DNA of 64,000 nucleotides from Methylibium sp. (GTDB lineage Bacteria; Pseudomonadota; Gammaproteobacteria; Burkholderiales; Burkholderiaceae_C): NCBI GenBank assembly GCA_013824165.1, contig PNNH01000046.1:21019-85018 (forward strand). Reading direction: 5' to 3'. A model generated the notes under the pieces. It worked only from the letters and a program-made list of their open reading frames with translations. It was not told where the DNA came from and searched no databases. A program made the translations under genes and the position numbers. Below, one piece after another: positions 10,435 through 18,176 of the stretch (position 1 is its first letter; each line of letters starts with the position of its first letter).

Positions 10435-11613
10435 ATGTCTTTGCCGCTGTTCCCTTCCCAATGGATCTCCGACGAGCACCGCATGCTGCAGGACTCGGTG
10501 GCACGCTTCTTCAAGGAGCGCTGGGTGCCACGCGCTACCGAATGGCGCGAGGCCGGCATGATGGGCCGCGACACCTGGCTTGAAGCCGGAGCGAACGGCC
10601 TGCTGTGCGCCAGCATGCCCGAGGCCTATGGCGGCGGCGGCGGCGATTTTGGCCATGACGCCGTGATCCTGCTGGAGCAGGCCAAGGCCAATCTCAGCGG
10701 CTTCGGCGGCGGCTTGCACTCGGCCATCGTCGCGCCATACATCCTGCATTACGGCAACGAAGAGCAGAAGCAACGCTGGCTACCCAAGATGGCCACCGGC
10801 GAGCTGGTTGGCGCCATCGCGATGACCGAGCCGGGCACCGGCAGCGATCTGCAGAACGTGCGCACAGTCGCAAAGCGTGATGGCGACCACTACGTGCTGT
10901 CCGGCCAGAAGGTGTTCATCACCAACGGCCAGAACGCCAACCTGGTGGTGGTGGTCTGCAAGACCGACAAGGACCAGGGCGCCAAGGGCATCTCGCTGCT
11001 GGTCGTCGAGGTCGAGAACGAGGACGGCACGCTGGTGCCGGGCTTTCGCCGCGGCCGTAATCTCGACAAGATCGGCATGAAGGCGCAGGACACCTCGGAG
11101 CTGTTCTTCGACGAGGTGCGCGTGCCGGTGGCGAATCTGCTGGGCGGCGACAAGGGCCTCGAAGGCCAGGGCTTCTTCCAGCTGATGCAGGAGCTGCCAC
11201 AAGAGCGCCTGATCATTGCGGTGACGGCCGTCGGCTCGATGGAGCGCGCGCTCAGCGAGACGCTGAACTACACCAAGGACCGCAAGGCCTTCGGCAAGCC
11301 GATCTGGCAGTTCCAGAACACCCGCTTCAAGCTGGCCGAAGTGCAGAGCCAGGTGCTGGCCGCCCGCGCGCTGGTGGATGCCTGCATGCAGGCGCACCTG
11401 AAGGGCGAGCTGGATGCCGCACGCGCCGCGCTGGCCAAGGCCTGGACCACCGACCTGGCCTGCAAGGTGATGGACGAATGCCTGCAGCTGTTCGGCGGCT
11501 ATGGCTACATGATGGAGTACCCGATCGCCGAGCTGTATGCCGACTCCCGCGTGGCCCGCATCTACGGCGGCACCAACGAAATCATGAAGGAACTGGCTTC
11601 ACGTTTTATGTAA
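10435..11613 (+). CDS. Long-chain-type (ACADL-like) acyl-CoA dehydrogenase
   Basis: 392 aa. Signatures: AMTEPGTGSDLQNVRT, VFITNGQNANLVV, DRKAFGKPIWQFQNT and the C-terminal RIYGGTNEIMKELASR. Gly occupies the medium-chain catalytic Glu position (YGGT), while Glu in LPQERLIIA matches the catalytic base of long-chain (ACADL) and isovaleryl-CoA enzymes. The overall pattern strongly resembles mammalian ACADL. It would start beta-oxidation of a long or methyl-branched acyl-CoA that the following thiolase and FadJ-like protein complete. A GTG at 10426 overlaps the merR stop (GTGA) and is a possible alternative start; the ATG gives the more usual N-terminus. Confidence 0.88.
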   Translation: MSLPLFPSQWISDEHRMLQDSVARFFKERWVPRATEWREAGMMGRDTWLEAGANGLLCASMPEAYGGGGGDFGHDAVILLEQAKANLSGFGGGLHSAIVAPYILHYGNEEQKQRWLPKMATGELVGAIAMTEPGTGSDLQNVRTVAKRDGDHYVLSGQKVFITNGQNANLVVVVCKTDKDQGAKGISLLVVEVENEDGTLVPGFRRGRNLDKIGMKAQDTSELFFDEVRVPVANLLGGDKGLEGQGFFQLMQELPQERLIIAVTAVGSMERALSETLNYTKDRKAFGKPIWQFQNTRFKLAEVQSQVLAARALVDACMQAHLKGELDAARAALAKAWTTDLACKVMDECLQLFGGYGYMMEYPIAELYADSRVARIYGGTNEIMKELASRFM

Positions 11614-11666
11614 GCCACGCGGCGCAAGTCGCCACATACCGACTAACAGGGAGAGGACGACACGAC

Positions 11667-11689
11667 GGGCCCGGCCATGCGCCGGGCCC
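11667..11689 (+). terminator. GC-rich stem-loop between dehydrogenase and thiolase genes
   Basis: GGGCCCGGC (11667-11675), loop CATGC, GCCGGGCCC (11681-11689): a perfect 9-bp stem followed by GCTTTGTC, with only a short T run. It lies in a 107-base gap between two genes of the same direction, so it could be a weak or partial terminator, or an mRNA-stabilising hairpin separating the two transcripts. Confidence 0.5.
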
Positions 11690-11720
11690 GCTTTGTCGCC
11701 CGAGCCCAGGAGACCAAGAC

Positions 11721-12929
11721 ATGACATTCGACGCCTATCTCTACGACCATGTCCGCACCCCGCGCGGCAAGGGCAAGAAGGACGGAAAGCTGCACCAGGC
11801 CAGCCCCGTCTGGCTGTTGCGCACGCTGCTGCAGGCACTGCAGCAACGCCAGAAGCTGGACACCTCGCTGGTGGATGACCTGGTGATTGGCTGCGTGACG
11901 CCGGTGGGCGAGCAAGGCGCCGACATCGCGCGCACCGCCGTGCTGGACGCCGGCTGGGCACAGAACGTGGCCGGCGTGACGCAGTCGCGCTTCTGCGCCT
12001 CGGGTCTGGAATCGATCAACCTGGCCGCGGCCAAGGTGGCCAGCGGCTTCGAGCGTCTGGTGGTGGCCGGCGGTGTGGAGTCGATGAGCCGCTGGCCAAT
12101 GGGCAGCGACGGCGGCGCCTGGGCCATGGACCCGCGCATCAACAACGCGCTGGCCTTCATCCCGCAGGGCGTCAGCGCCGACCTGATCGCCACGCTGGAA
12201 GGCTTCAGCCGCGGCGATGTGGACGCTTTTGCCGTGCAGTCGCACCAGCGCGCTGCGGCCGCGCGCGCTGCGGGCCACTTCAAGAAGTCCATCGTGCCGG
12301 TGCACGACATCGCCGGCCTGCTGCTGCTGGACCAGGACGAGACCATCCGCCCCGCCACCACTCTGGAATCGCTGGCCAAGCTGGAGCCCAGCTTCCTGAT
12401 GATGGGCCAGATGGGTTTTGACGCCACCGCACTGCGCAAGTACACCACCGTGGAGCGCATCCACCATGTGCACCACGCCGGCAATTCCTCGGGCATCGTG
12501 GATGGCGCCTCGCTGATGCTGGTCGGCTCCAAGGCCGGGGGCGATGCGGCAGGCCTGAAGCCACGCGCGCGCATCCGCGCCGCCGCGGTGATCGGCTCCG
12601 AGCCCACCATCATGCTGACCGGCCCCACGCCGGCCTGCCAGAAGGCGCTCAAGCAGGCCGGCATGTCGGCGGCCGACATCGACCTATGGGAGATCAACGA
12701 GGCCTTCGCCACCGTGCCGATGAAGACGGCACGCGATCTGGGCATCGACTTGGGGCGTGTCAACGTCAACGGCGGCGCCATTGCGATGGGCCATCCGCTG
12801 GGCGCCACCGGCTGCCTGATTCTCGGCACCCTGCTCGACGAGCTGGAGCGCCGCAACCTGTCCACCGGCTGCGCCACCCTGTGCGTGGGCGCCGGCATGG
12901 GCATCGCAACCATCATTGAGCGGGTGTGA
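11721..12929 (+). CDS. Acetyl-CoA C-acyltransferase (thiolase, FadI/FadA type)
   Basis: 402 aa degradative thiolase that cleaves 3-ketoacyl-CoA with CoA. The nucleophilic Cys is in [18 protein letters not shown], the active-site His in [15 protein letters not shown] and the second Cys in LCVGAGMG near the C-terminus. The start at ATG 11721 follows CAGGAGACCAAGAC. The gene ends in a GTGTGA overlapping the region just before the FadJ-like start, the usual arrangement of a beta-oxidation alpha/beta pair. Together with FadJ it completes the cycle begun by the dehydrogenase encoded upstream. Confidence 0.93.
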   Translation: MTFDAYLYDHVRTPRGKGKKDGKLHQASPVWLLRTLLQALQQRQKLDTSLVDDLVIGCVTPVGEQGADIARTAVLDAGWAQNVAGVTQSRFCASGLESINLAAAKVASGFERLVVAGGVESMSRWPMGSDGGAWAMDPRINNALAFIPQGVSADLIATLEGFSRGDVDAFAVQSHQRAAAARAAGHFKKSIVPVHDIAGLLLLDQDETIRPATTLESLAKLEPSFLMMGQMGFDATALRKYTTVERIHHVHHAGNSSGIVDGASLMLVGSKAGGDAAGLKPRARIRAAAVIGSEPTIMLTGPTPACQKALKQAGMSAADIDLWEINEAFATVPMKTARDLGIDLGRVNVNGGAIAMGHPLGATGCLILGTLLDELERRNLSTGCATLCVGAGMGIATIIERV

Positions 12930-12934
12930 ACGCC

Positions 12935-15103
12935 ATGAGCAACAGCAACAGCAATGCACTGAAGATCGAACGCGGTGCCGACGGCATCGTCGTCGCGACC
13001 ATGGACCTACCCGGCCATTCGATGAATGTGCTCAACGACGATCTGGCCCTGCCGCTGGCCGGCCTGGCCGATCTGCTGGAGAGCGATGCCAGCGTCACCG
13101 GCCTGATCCTGACCTCGGCCAAGAAGGATTTCCTGGCTGGCGCCGATGTGGACCGCCTGCGCCGCCTCAGCGGCGCGCAGGAAGCCTTCGATGAGTCGAT
13201 GCGCTTCAAGGCCTTCATGCGCCGGCTGGAGAAGAACGGCAAGCCGGTGGTGGCGGTGATCCAGGGCATGTGCCTGGGCGGCGGCCTGGAGATTGCGATG
13301 GGCTGCCACTGGCGCATCGTCATCGATGACGGCAAGGCCAAGCTCGGCCTGCCCGAGGTGAAGCTGGGCCTGCTGCCCGGCGGCGGCGGCACGCAGCGCC
13401 TGCCTCGCCTGGTGGGCATGCAGCAGGCCGTGCAATGGATGCTGGAAGGCACCGAGGTGCGCGCCGCGCAGGCGCTCTCCAGCGGCCTGGTCAACGAGCT
13501 GGCGTCCAGCCGCGACGAAGCCATGGCCAAGGCGCGCGCCTGGATCGCCGCCAACAAGAAGCCGGTGCAGCCCTGGGACGCACCCAAGTTCCGTTATCCC
13601 GGCGGCGACTCGCGCTCGCCCGCGGTGGTGCAGATGCTGGCCATCGCGCCGTCAATCGCCGCGGCCAAGAGCTGGGGCAACTACCCGGCGATCAACCACA
13701 TCATGTCCAGCGTGTTCGAGGGCGGCCTGACCGACATCGACCGCGGCCTGGAGATCGAATCGCGCTACTTCGCCGCCTGCGCCGAGAGCCAGGCCTCGAA
13801 GAATCTGATCGGCACGCTCTGGTACCAGCTGGGCGCCATCAAGAAAGGCGCTTCGCGTCCGTCCGGCGTGGCCAGGAGCGAGGTGAAGAAGCTGGGCATC
13901 CTGGGCGCCGGCATGATGGGCGCGGGCATTGCCTATGTGTCGGCCAAGGCCGGCATGGAGGTGGTGCTGTTGGACACCTCGCAGGAAGCCGCCGACAAGG
14001 GCAAGGCCTACTCCAAGGACATCCTCGACAAGGCGGTGAAGAAGGGTAAGAGCACCGCCGACAAGCGTGACGCGCTGCTGGCCCAGATCACGCCCACCAC
14101 TGACTACGCGCTGCTGCAAGGCTGCGATCTGGTGATCGAGGCGGTGTTCGAGGACCGCGGCATCAAGGCCGATGTCACGAAGAAGGCCGAGGCCCAGCTG
14201 GCAGCCAGCGCGGTGTTCGCCTCCAACACCTCCACACTGCCCATCACCGGCCTGGCCGAAGCCAGCGCGCGGCCCGAGAACTTCATCGGCCTGCACTTCT
14301 TCTCGCCGGTGGACAAGATGCCGCTGGTGGAAATCATCGTCGGTGCCAAGACCTCGCCCGAGACCCTGGCGCGCGGCTTTGACTATGTGATGCAGATCGG
14401 CAAGACGCCCATCGTGGTGAACGACTCACGCGGCTTCTACACCAGCCGCGTGTTTGCCACCTATGTGATGGAAGGCATCGCGATGCTGGCCGAAGGCGTG
14501 CACCCGCGCTCCATCGAGGTGGCGGGCCTGCAAGCCGGCATGCCCATGCCGCCGCTGGCGCTGCAGGATGAGGTCACCCTGTCGCTGGGCGTGCATGTGG
14601 CCGACCAGACCCGCAAGGACCTGGCCGCCGTCGGCATTCCCTACAAGGAGCATCCGGGCGAGCGCGTGCTGCGCCAGGTCTGCGAGCTGGGCCGAGTGGG
14701 CAAGAAGGCCGGCAAGGGCTTCTACAACTACAGCGGCAGCGAGAAGAGCCTGTGGCCGGGCTTGGCCGACCTGTATCCAGTGAAGGCCATGAACGAGCAG
14801 CCCGAGCAGCGCGAACTGATCGACCGCATGATGTTCGCCCAGGCCAACGAGACCGCGCGCTGCCTGCAGGAGGGCGTGCTGCGCTCGGTGGCCGACGCCA
14901 ATATCGGCTCGATCTTCGGCTGGGGTTTCGCGCCCTTCCAGGGCGGCGCGCTGCAGTTCATCAACAGCTACGGCGTCCCCGAGTTCGTGGCCCGCTCACG
15001 CGAGCTGGCGGTACGCCACGGCGAACGCTTCGAGCCGGCCGCGCTGCTGGTGACGATGGCTGAGAAGGGTGAACGTTTCGAGGAGGGGCAGCCGGCGGAA
15101 TGA
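12935..15103 (+). CDS. fadJ: Multifunctional enoyl-CoA hydratase / 3-hydroxyacyl-CoA dehydrogenase (FadJ/FadB-like)
   Basis: 722 aa. N-terminal hydratase (about 1-190): [15 protein letters not shown] and [13 protein letters not shown], then [20 protein letters not shown] with the second catalytic Glu. The NAD-binding 3-hydroxyacyl-CoA dehydrogenase starts near residue 315 with [18 protein letters not shown], followed by [19 protein letters not shown] and two C-terminal helical domains. It converts enoyl-CoA to 3-ketoacyl-CoA for the adjacent thiolase. A GTG at 12926 overlaps the thiolase stop; the ATG nine bases later was chosen. The last gene of the plus-strand operon; a large stem-loop follows at 15154. 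The symbol reflects domain order only. Confidence 0.92.
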   Translation: MSNSNSNALKIERGADGIVVATMDLPGHSMNVLNDDLALPLAGLADLLESDASVTGLILTSAKKDFLAGADVDRLRRLSGAQEAFDESMRFKAFMRRLEKNGKPVVAVIQGMCLGGGLEIAMGCHWRIVIDDGKAKLGLPEVKLGLLPGGGGTQRLPRLVGMQQAVQWMLEGTEVRAAQALSSGLVNELASSRDEAMAKARAWIAANKKPVQPWDAPKFRYPGGDSRSPAVVQMLAIAPSIAAAKSWGNYPAINHIMSSVFEGGLTDIDRGLEIESRYFAACAESQASKNLIGTLWYQLGAIKKGASRPSGVARSEVKKLGILGAGMMGAGIAYVSAKAGMEVVLLDTSQEAADKGKAYSKDILDKAVKKGKSTADKRDALLAQITPTTDYALLQGCDLVIEAVFEDRGIKADVTKKAEAQLAASAVFASNTSTLPITGLAEASARPENFIGLHFFSPVDKMPLVEIIVGAKTSPETLARGFDYVMQIGKTPIVVNDSRGFYTSRVFATYVMEGIAMLAEGVHPRSIEVAGLQAGMPMPPLALQDEVTLSLGVHVADQTRKDLAAVGIPYKEHPGERVLRQVCELGRVGKKAGKGFYNYSGSEKSLWPGLADLYPVKAMNEQPEQRELIDRMMFAQANETARCLQEGVLRSVADANIGSIFGWGFAPFQGGALQFINSYGVPEFVARSRELAVRHGERFEPAALLVTMAEKGERFEEGQPAE

Positions 15104-15153
15104 CGCGCTGCTGCTGATGCCGCTGCTGGCAGGCTGAGTCGCCTGCTGCATTG

Positions 15154-15195
15154 CCGGCCCGCCGATGGCTTCGGGAGAAGCTGTTGGCGGGCCGG
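15154..15195 (+). terminator. Stem-loop after the fadJ-like gene
   Basis: CCGGCCCGCC (15154-15163) pairs perfectly with GGCGGGCCGG (15186-15195). The loop itself holds a small GCTTC/GAAGC hairpin. No T run follows, so a classical rho-independent terminator is not certain, but the position between the stop of the plus-strand operon and the end of the opposing small-gene array fits a bidirectional transcription barrier. Confidence 0.55.
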
Positions 15196-15213
15196 GTTCG
15201 TTGAGGGAAAGCA

Positions 15214-15525
15214 CTAAGCCCCACTGGTGAGGCGAAGCACCAAGCCGACTGCCAGAAGGGCAAGTGCTGCAAAGCTCAGACCGTTACGCAGCGCAGGCGC
15301 GCCCACGCTAGTAGCAGCCGTCCGGCGCAAGGCATCGGAAAGGCTCGTGCTTGGGACGAGTGGCCGCAGGAACAAAGAGACCCCGAACAGAGCCCAGGCC
15401 AATGCCGCGATGGCATGCCCCCAATCTGCGCCTTTGATCGCAGCGCTCAGGTAGGACCAGCAGAGCAGAGCCGCGAAACTGGACCAGGCAAGGCGATAGG
15501 CGAGACCGTTGCGGAGGTTAGGCAT
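15214..15525 (-). CDS. Small integral membrane protein, unknown function
   Basis: 103 aa with three or four hydrophobic segments (around residues 10-30, 35-53 and 82-99) separated by short charged loops, so it is probably an inner-membrane protein. I do not recognise the family. It has AAGGA about 10 bases before the ATG. It is the last gene of a minus-strand array of small genes and is preceded by a copy of the array's palindromic repeat (15552-15600). Its own end faces the fadJ-like gene convergently. Confidence 0.6.
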   Translation of the reverse strand: MPNLRNGLAYRLAWSSFAALLCWSYLSAAIKGADWGHAIAALAWALFGVSLFLRPLVPSTSLSDALRRTAATSVGAPALRNGLSFAALALLAVGLVLRLTSGA

Positions 15526-15551
15526 ATCTTTGCAATCCTTGAAAAGTTATC

Positions 15552-15600
15552 GGGCTCAGGTCATTAACCCTGAAGGGCTCAGATTCAAGACCCAACTCCG
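15552..15600 (-). repeat. Array repeat copy A (imperfect palindrome)
   Basis: On the plus strand it begins GGGCTCAGGTCATTAACC and ends TCAGATTCAAGACCCAACT. It aligns over its length with copies at 16460, 16856 and 18070. Inner inverted repeats GGGCTCAG/CTGAGCCC-like and GGTC/GACC allow a hairpin. It lies 26 bases upstream of the 103-aa gene start. Confidence 0.65.
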
Positions 15601-15633
15601 GCTCTCAGTCTGGCTCGAACAACAGGCTTTGGA

Positions 15634-15903
15634 TCAGATGCTGTCGCCAGCGACAGGATGGCCAGCCACCACGATCTGCGCTTTCACCGAAAAGAGCGCT
15701 TCGACAAAGACCTCCACCAAGCCACTCTCCGGGGCGCCTTGCTTCAATCGCGCCGACAGCCAGCGGGCCTTGGTCAGTGCGAACAAGCCGGCGCTTCTAT
15801 CCCTGCACTCGCCGTCGATATACAAGGCAGTACCGCCGGTCCATGAATTGACCACGCGAATGTCGTGCCCGTTGACTACGGCAACCCATTCTTTCCTTGG
15901 CAT
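15634..15903 (-). CDS. Small hypothetical protein
   Basis: 89 aa soluble protein starting MPRKEWVAVVNGHDIRVVNS, with WTGGTALYIDGECRD in the first half, which looks like a small beta-rich domain. I do not recognise a family. A second ATG two codons upstream sits directly against GGGAGGG, too close for initiation; the ATG at 15903 has that ribosome site six bases away and was preferred. Part of the minus-strand small-gene array. The 116 bases between it and the LprI-like gene have no clear copy of the array repeat; they include a GTTAGCA stretch near 15925. Confidence 0.55.
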   Translation of the reverse strand: MPRKEWVAVVNGHDIRVVNSWTGGTALYIDGECRDRSAGLFALTKARWLSARLKQGAPESGLVEVFVEALFSVKAQIVVAGHPVAGDSI

Positions 15904-16019
15904 GTCCATCCCTCCCTTCGATTGCTAACGTACGGACTGTACTGCGAGCCACGGATTGCCGTCACGAGTCTGCTCCACCGACGGCTCAGCCCTTTCCCAC
16001 CGATCAAACCAGTTCAAGC

Positions 16020-16454
16020 TCACTGTGACGGATCTGGCAATACCGGTGGAGTACTGTCGGCATAAGTCAGATACGCCCGCCACACGTCGATCGTCCGCGC
16101 TCTCGTCACTTCAAGCATGCAGATCGCGGACATCTCGTATCGGATCGTTCCATCGCGCCAAAGTTCATAGACATTGCGACAGTGCCGGGTCCGATAAGCC
16201 TCCCAGGCGCTTTGCTCCGCGTCGATCACAGACGCATCGAGATCAAACTTCTTTGCCTGAATGCGAGCCTCCGCCAGGTAGGCCTTGAGCTTCGAGTCTG
16301 CCGCGTCAATTTGCTTACTCCGGCATTCGGCGATCTCCACGGTTGTCTTCCCGTTCTCGCAGCCGGGCACGCGCGGCAGCTTGGCCTGGGCTTGCGCTGA
16401 AAGCGTGGCAAGCACGAGAAGAAGAAGCTGTGGGATATGCCCATGGAATTTCAT
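16020..16454 (-). CDS. LprI-like (DUF1311) secreted protein
   Basis: 144 aa with an N-terminal signal peptide (MKFHGHIPQLLLLVLATLSAQAQA). The mature part contains CENGKTTVEIAECRSKQIDAAD and later CRNVYELW and ICMLEVTRARTIDVW, a cysteine pattern and helical layout typical of the lysozyme-inhibitor LprI N-terminal/DUF1311 family. These are periplasmic proteins, some of which inhibit lysozyme; that activity is not shown for this one. The ribosome site GAAGG lies in the end of the array repeat (copy B), so the repeat and the start region were probably inherited together. Confidence 0.75.
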   Translation of the reverse strand: MKFHGHIPQLLLLVLATLSAQAQAKLPRVPGCENGKTTVEIAECRSKQIDAADSKLKAYLAEARIQAKKFDLDASVIDAEQSAWEAYRTRHCRNVYELWRDGTIRYEMSAICMLEVTRARTIDVWRAYLTYADSTPPVLPDPSQ

Positions 16455-16459
16455 AGCAC

Positions 16460-16520
16460 GGCCTTCGGGGTCTTGTCTTACGTTTGAACGGGTGCAAATT
16501 CAAGACCTGCACCGGCTCCC
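16460..16520 (-). repeat. Array repeat copy B
   Basis: Plus strand begins GGCCTTCGGGGTCTTGTC and ends ATTCAAGACCTGCACCGG. Inner inverted repeat GGTGCA (16491-16496) / TGCACC (16508-16513). The outer GGCCTTCGGGGTC is shared exactly with copy D at 18070. It fills nearly all of the gap between the YHYH gene stop and the LprI-like start. Confidence 0.65.
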
Positions 16521-16522
16521 AA

Positions 16523-16831
16523 CTAGCAACCGCCGTAGTTCTTCTTGCCACTTTTGGTGAGTGTGTAAGTTCCACCCCGCGGGCCAACATAGCAGCCAGG
16601 TGGAAGCGCTCTTTGTTTCGTTTCAGATCTGTCGGTCGTTGAAGCGGTCGGATCTAAGGGCGGCTCGCGTTCCTTGGAAGGACGTGATGTGACGCCAGCG
16701 CCATGACAGTGGTATTCGCCTGTCTTCTTGTTCGTGTGACAGCCGTCATTGTTCTGCCCGCCAGGATGTGCCCAAACGGCCGCACTGTGGACGAGCAGCG
16801 CCAGGATCGCGAAAAGTCTTGAGTAGCGCAT
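16523..16831 (-). CDS. YHYH-domain secreted protein
   Basis: 102 aa. A signal peptide (MRYSRLFAILALLVHSAAVWA) is followed by HPGGQNNDGCHTNKKTGEYH and CHG, the YHYH-type motif (DGCHxNxxTGxYHCH) found in small exported proteins, some of them calcium- or metal-associated. A basic/proline-rich linker leads to a C-terminal CYVGPRGGTYTLTKSGKK, which looks like the short PGCYTGPRGGTY element found in similar exported proteins. Function is unknown. The start has AGGGA eight bases upstream. Member of the small-gene array between repeat copies B and C. Confidence 0.75.
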   Translation of the reverse strand: MRYSRLFAILALLVHSAAVWAHPGGQNNDGCHTNKKTGEYHCHGAGVTSRPSKEREPPLDPTASTTDRSETKQRALPPGCYVGPRGGTYTLTKSGKKNYGGC

Positions 16832-16855
16832 CTGCTTTTCCCTGTATTGCGCGGC

Positions 16856-16910
16856 GGGCTCAAGCCTTGAACTTGAAGGAGTTCGAAGTCAAGACCGGCA
16901 CCCGGTTCCC
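16856..16910 (-). repeat. Array repeat copy C
   Basis: Plus strand begins GGGCTCAAGCCTTGAACTTG and ends AAGTCAAGACCGGCACCCGG. The segment CTTGAACTTGAAGGAGTTCGAAGTCAAG is an imperfect palindrome. It aligns with copy D (GGGGTCAGGTCTTGAACTAG). It occupies the gap between the YHYH gene start and the stop of the 101-aa gene. Confidence 0.65.
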
Positions 16911-16912
16911 AC

Positions 16913-17218
16913 TCAAGCGACGATGCCCAGTACCGCCCTCACCAGCAGCGCGATGATTCCACCGGCGCAGAGCGCTTTGCACACTGTTGGGACAGCAAGG
17001 GGATTCATCGCGCGCATGCTGCCGCGTACCGCGTCCGGATTGAGCAGCATGGCCAGCATCAGCGCGGTGACAGCAACTAGGGCCAGAAGCTCTTGGCTTG
17101 TGGCGCGCTCGGCATCGGCGCTGGACCACCATCTCAAGGCCCAGGCAAGGACCAAGAAAAGAGCAAAGAACACAGAGGTGATTCGCTGCCGTGCGGTGAG
17201 ATTTTTCCAATCAAGCAT
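16913..17218 (-). CDS. Small membrane protein, unknown function
   Basis: 101 aa with three predicted membrane helices: about residues 13-30, 43-60 and 80-98. Charged residues lie between them (WWSSADAERATSQE and NPDAVRGSMRAMNP). I do not recognise the family. CAGGA lies six bases before the ATG. The 35-base gap to the preceding GNAT gene carries only the right end of the array repeat (CTGAGCCCG, which includes the GNAT stop codon), suggesting a truncated repeat at this junction. Confidence 0.6.
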   Translation of the reverse strand: MLDWKNLTARQRITSVFFALFLVLAWALRWWSSADAERATSQELLALVAVTALMLAMLLNPDAVRGSMRAMNPLAVPTVCKALCAGGIIALLVRAVLGIVA

Positions 17219-17253
17219 TTGGAGTCCTGCTGGATTTTCGGTTACGCCCGGGC

Positions 17254-17778
17254 TCAGGCTGCGGCATGCGGCCGCGAGAGCGCGAGTGACATGTGTACCT
17301 TGCCCTTCAGTCCAGTGTCCGTGCGAATGGCCTCCGGCTGAACGCCCCAGCTGACGAAGCCCACCGAGCGATAGAGCCGCAGGGCGGGCTCGTTGCCTTC
17401 GGTGAGGGTGAGATTCAAGGACCGGATCTCGGGCCGCGAGGACGCAGCGGCAATGGCGGCATGCATCAGTGCGAGGCCAACGCCACTGCCACGCTGGACT
17501 GGTTGAACGTACATGCCCAGCACCAGGACGGCGTGGCGGGTCTTGGGCTTGGCCGAGTACTCCAGCGCAACCGTGCCGATCAGCGTGTTGTCTTGCCAGG
17601 CCCCGAATGAAGTGGCCAGCCCTTCAGCACTGCCGATGCGTTTGACCCACCAGGCCTCGGGCTCGGCTCGGCGCTCAGCAGCAGTGGTCGTGAACGCATC
17701 CGGCGCTTGCTCATAGGCCTCAAGCATCAGCGCGCGATAGGCGGAGGCATCGGCCGCAGTAAGGGTGGAGATGTGCAT
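17254..17778 (-). CDS. GNAT-family N-acetyltransferase
   Basis: 174 aa. Typical GNAT layout: MHISTLTAADASAYRALMLEAY at the N-terminus, the central strand HAVLVLGMYVQPVQRGSGVG with the acetyl-CoA pyrophosphate loop Q/RxxGxG/A, and the C-terminal LTEGNEPALRLYRSVGFVSWG. It would transfer an acetyl group from acetyl-CoA to an amine; the substrate is unknown. The start follows a GAACCC stretch with a weak ribosome site; the frame remains open upstream but overlaps the next small gene. It is the largest gene in the repeat-separated array. Confidence 0.82.
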   Translation of the reverse strand: MHISTLTAADASAYRALMLEAYEQAPDAFTTTAAERRAEPEAWWVKRIGSAEGLATSFGAWQDNTLIGTVALEYSAKPKTRHAVLVLGMYVQPVQRGSGVGLALMHAAIAAASSRPEIRSLNLTLTEGNEPALRLYRSVGFVSWGVQPEAIRTDTGLKGKVHMSLALSRPHAAA

Positions 17779-17804
17779 GGGTTCTGAAAGGCTACAGGCT
17801 CGAC

Positions 17805-18062
17805 TCAGACAAGCCGCCCAGCGGGTTCGGCTTGTTGAGCGCTGCTGAGTGGCTCGGACCCATATGCGGCGGCGATGCCTAACGAGGCGGTCCAATAGCC
17901 CATCTCCGACGCGACAAGGCCTTTGCCGAGCGGGACGGGGACTGGTTCGGCAGAGTTTTCATCTCGCTCGATTGTGGCTGCAACTGGGGGCGCCGTTGAT
18001 GGCTGCCGAACCCTGCTGATGGGGGATATCACAGCCTTGCCCGCGTCCCTCACCGCCTCCAT
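17805..18062 (-). CDS. Short hypothetical open frame in the small-gene array
   Basis: 85 codons, MEAVRDAGKAVISPISR at the start and GLVASEMGYWTASLGIAAAY near the end. No family recognised. Support comes from position: its ATG follows repeat copy D with the same GAAGG ribosome site and spacing seen before the LprI-like gene, and its stop is 26 bases before the GNAT start. It may be a real small gene or a decayed one. Confidence 0.4.
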   Translation of the reverse strand: MEAVRDAGKAVISPISRVRQPSTAPPVAATIERDENSAEPVPVPLGKGLVASEMGYWTASLGIAAAYGSEPLSSAQQAEPAGRLV

Positions 18063-18069
18063 CCGCTGG

Positions 18070-18130
18070 GGCCTTCGGGGTCAGGTCTTGAACTAGAAAG
18101 TGTTCAGATTTATGACCTGACCCTCGGCCT
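18070..18130 (-). repeat. Array repeat copy D with perfect outer inverted repeat
   Basis: GGGTCAGGTC (18078-18087) and GACCTGACCC (18114-18123) are exact inverted repeats around a 26-base interior that reads TTGAACTAG...TTCAGATTTAT. It can form a strong hairpin. It shares GGCCTTCGGGGTC with copy B. It marks the upstream edge of the small-gene array; the lipoprotein stop is 46 bases further. Confidence 0.7.
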
Positions 18131-18176
18131 GCCCCCTCCGGGCGCATGCCGGCGGTCCAGTTCATCGCCTGCAGCG

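Noticed and set aside
15500..18130. Canonical integron attC sites
   Set aside because: GTTAGGC/GCCTAAC-like heptamers occur (15518, 17878) but are not paired as R'/R'' ends around the repeats, and no integrase gene is present in the window.
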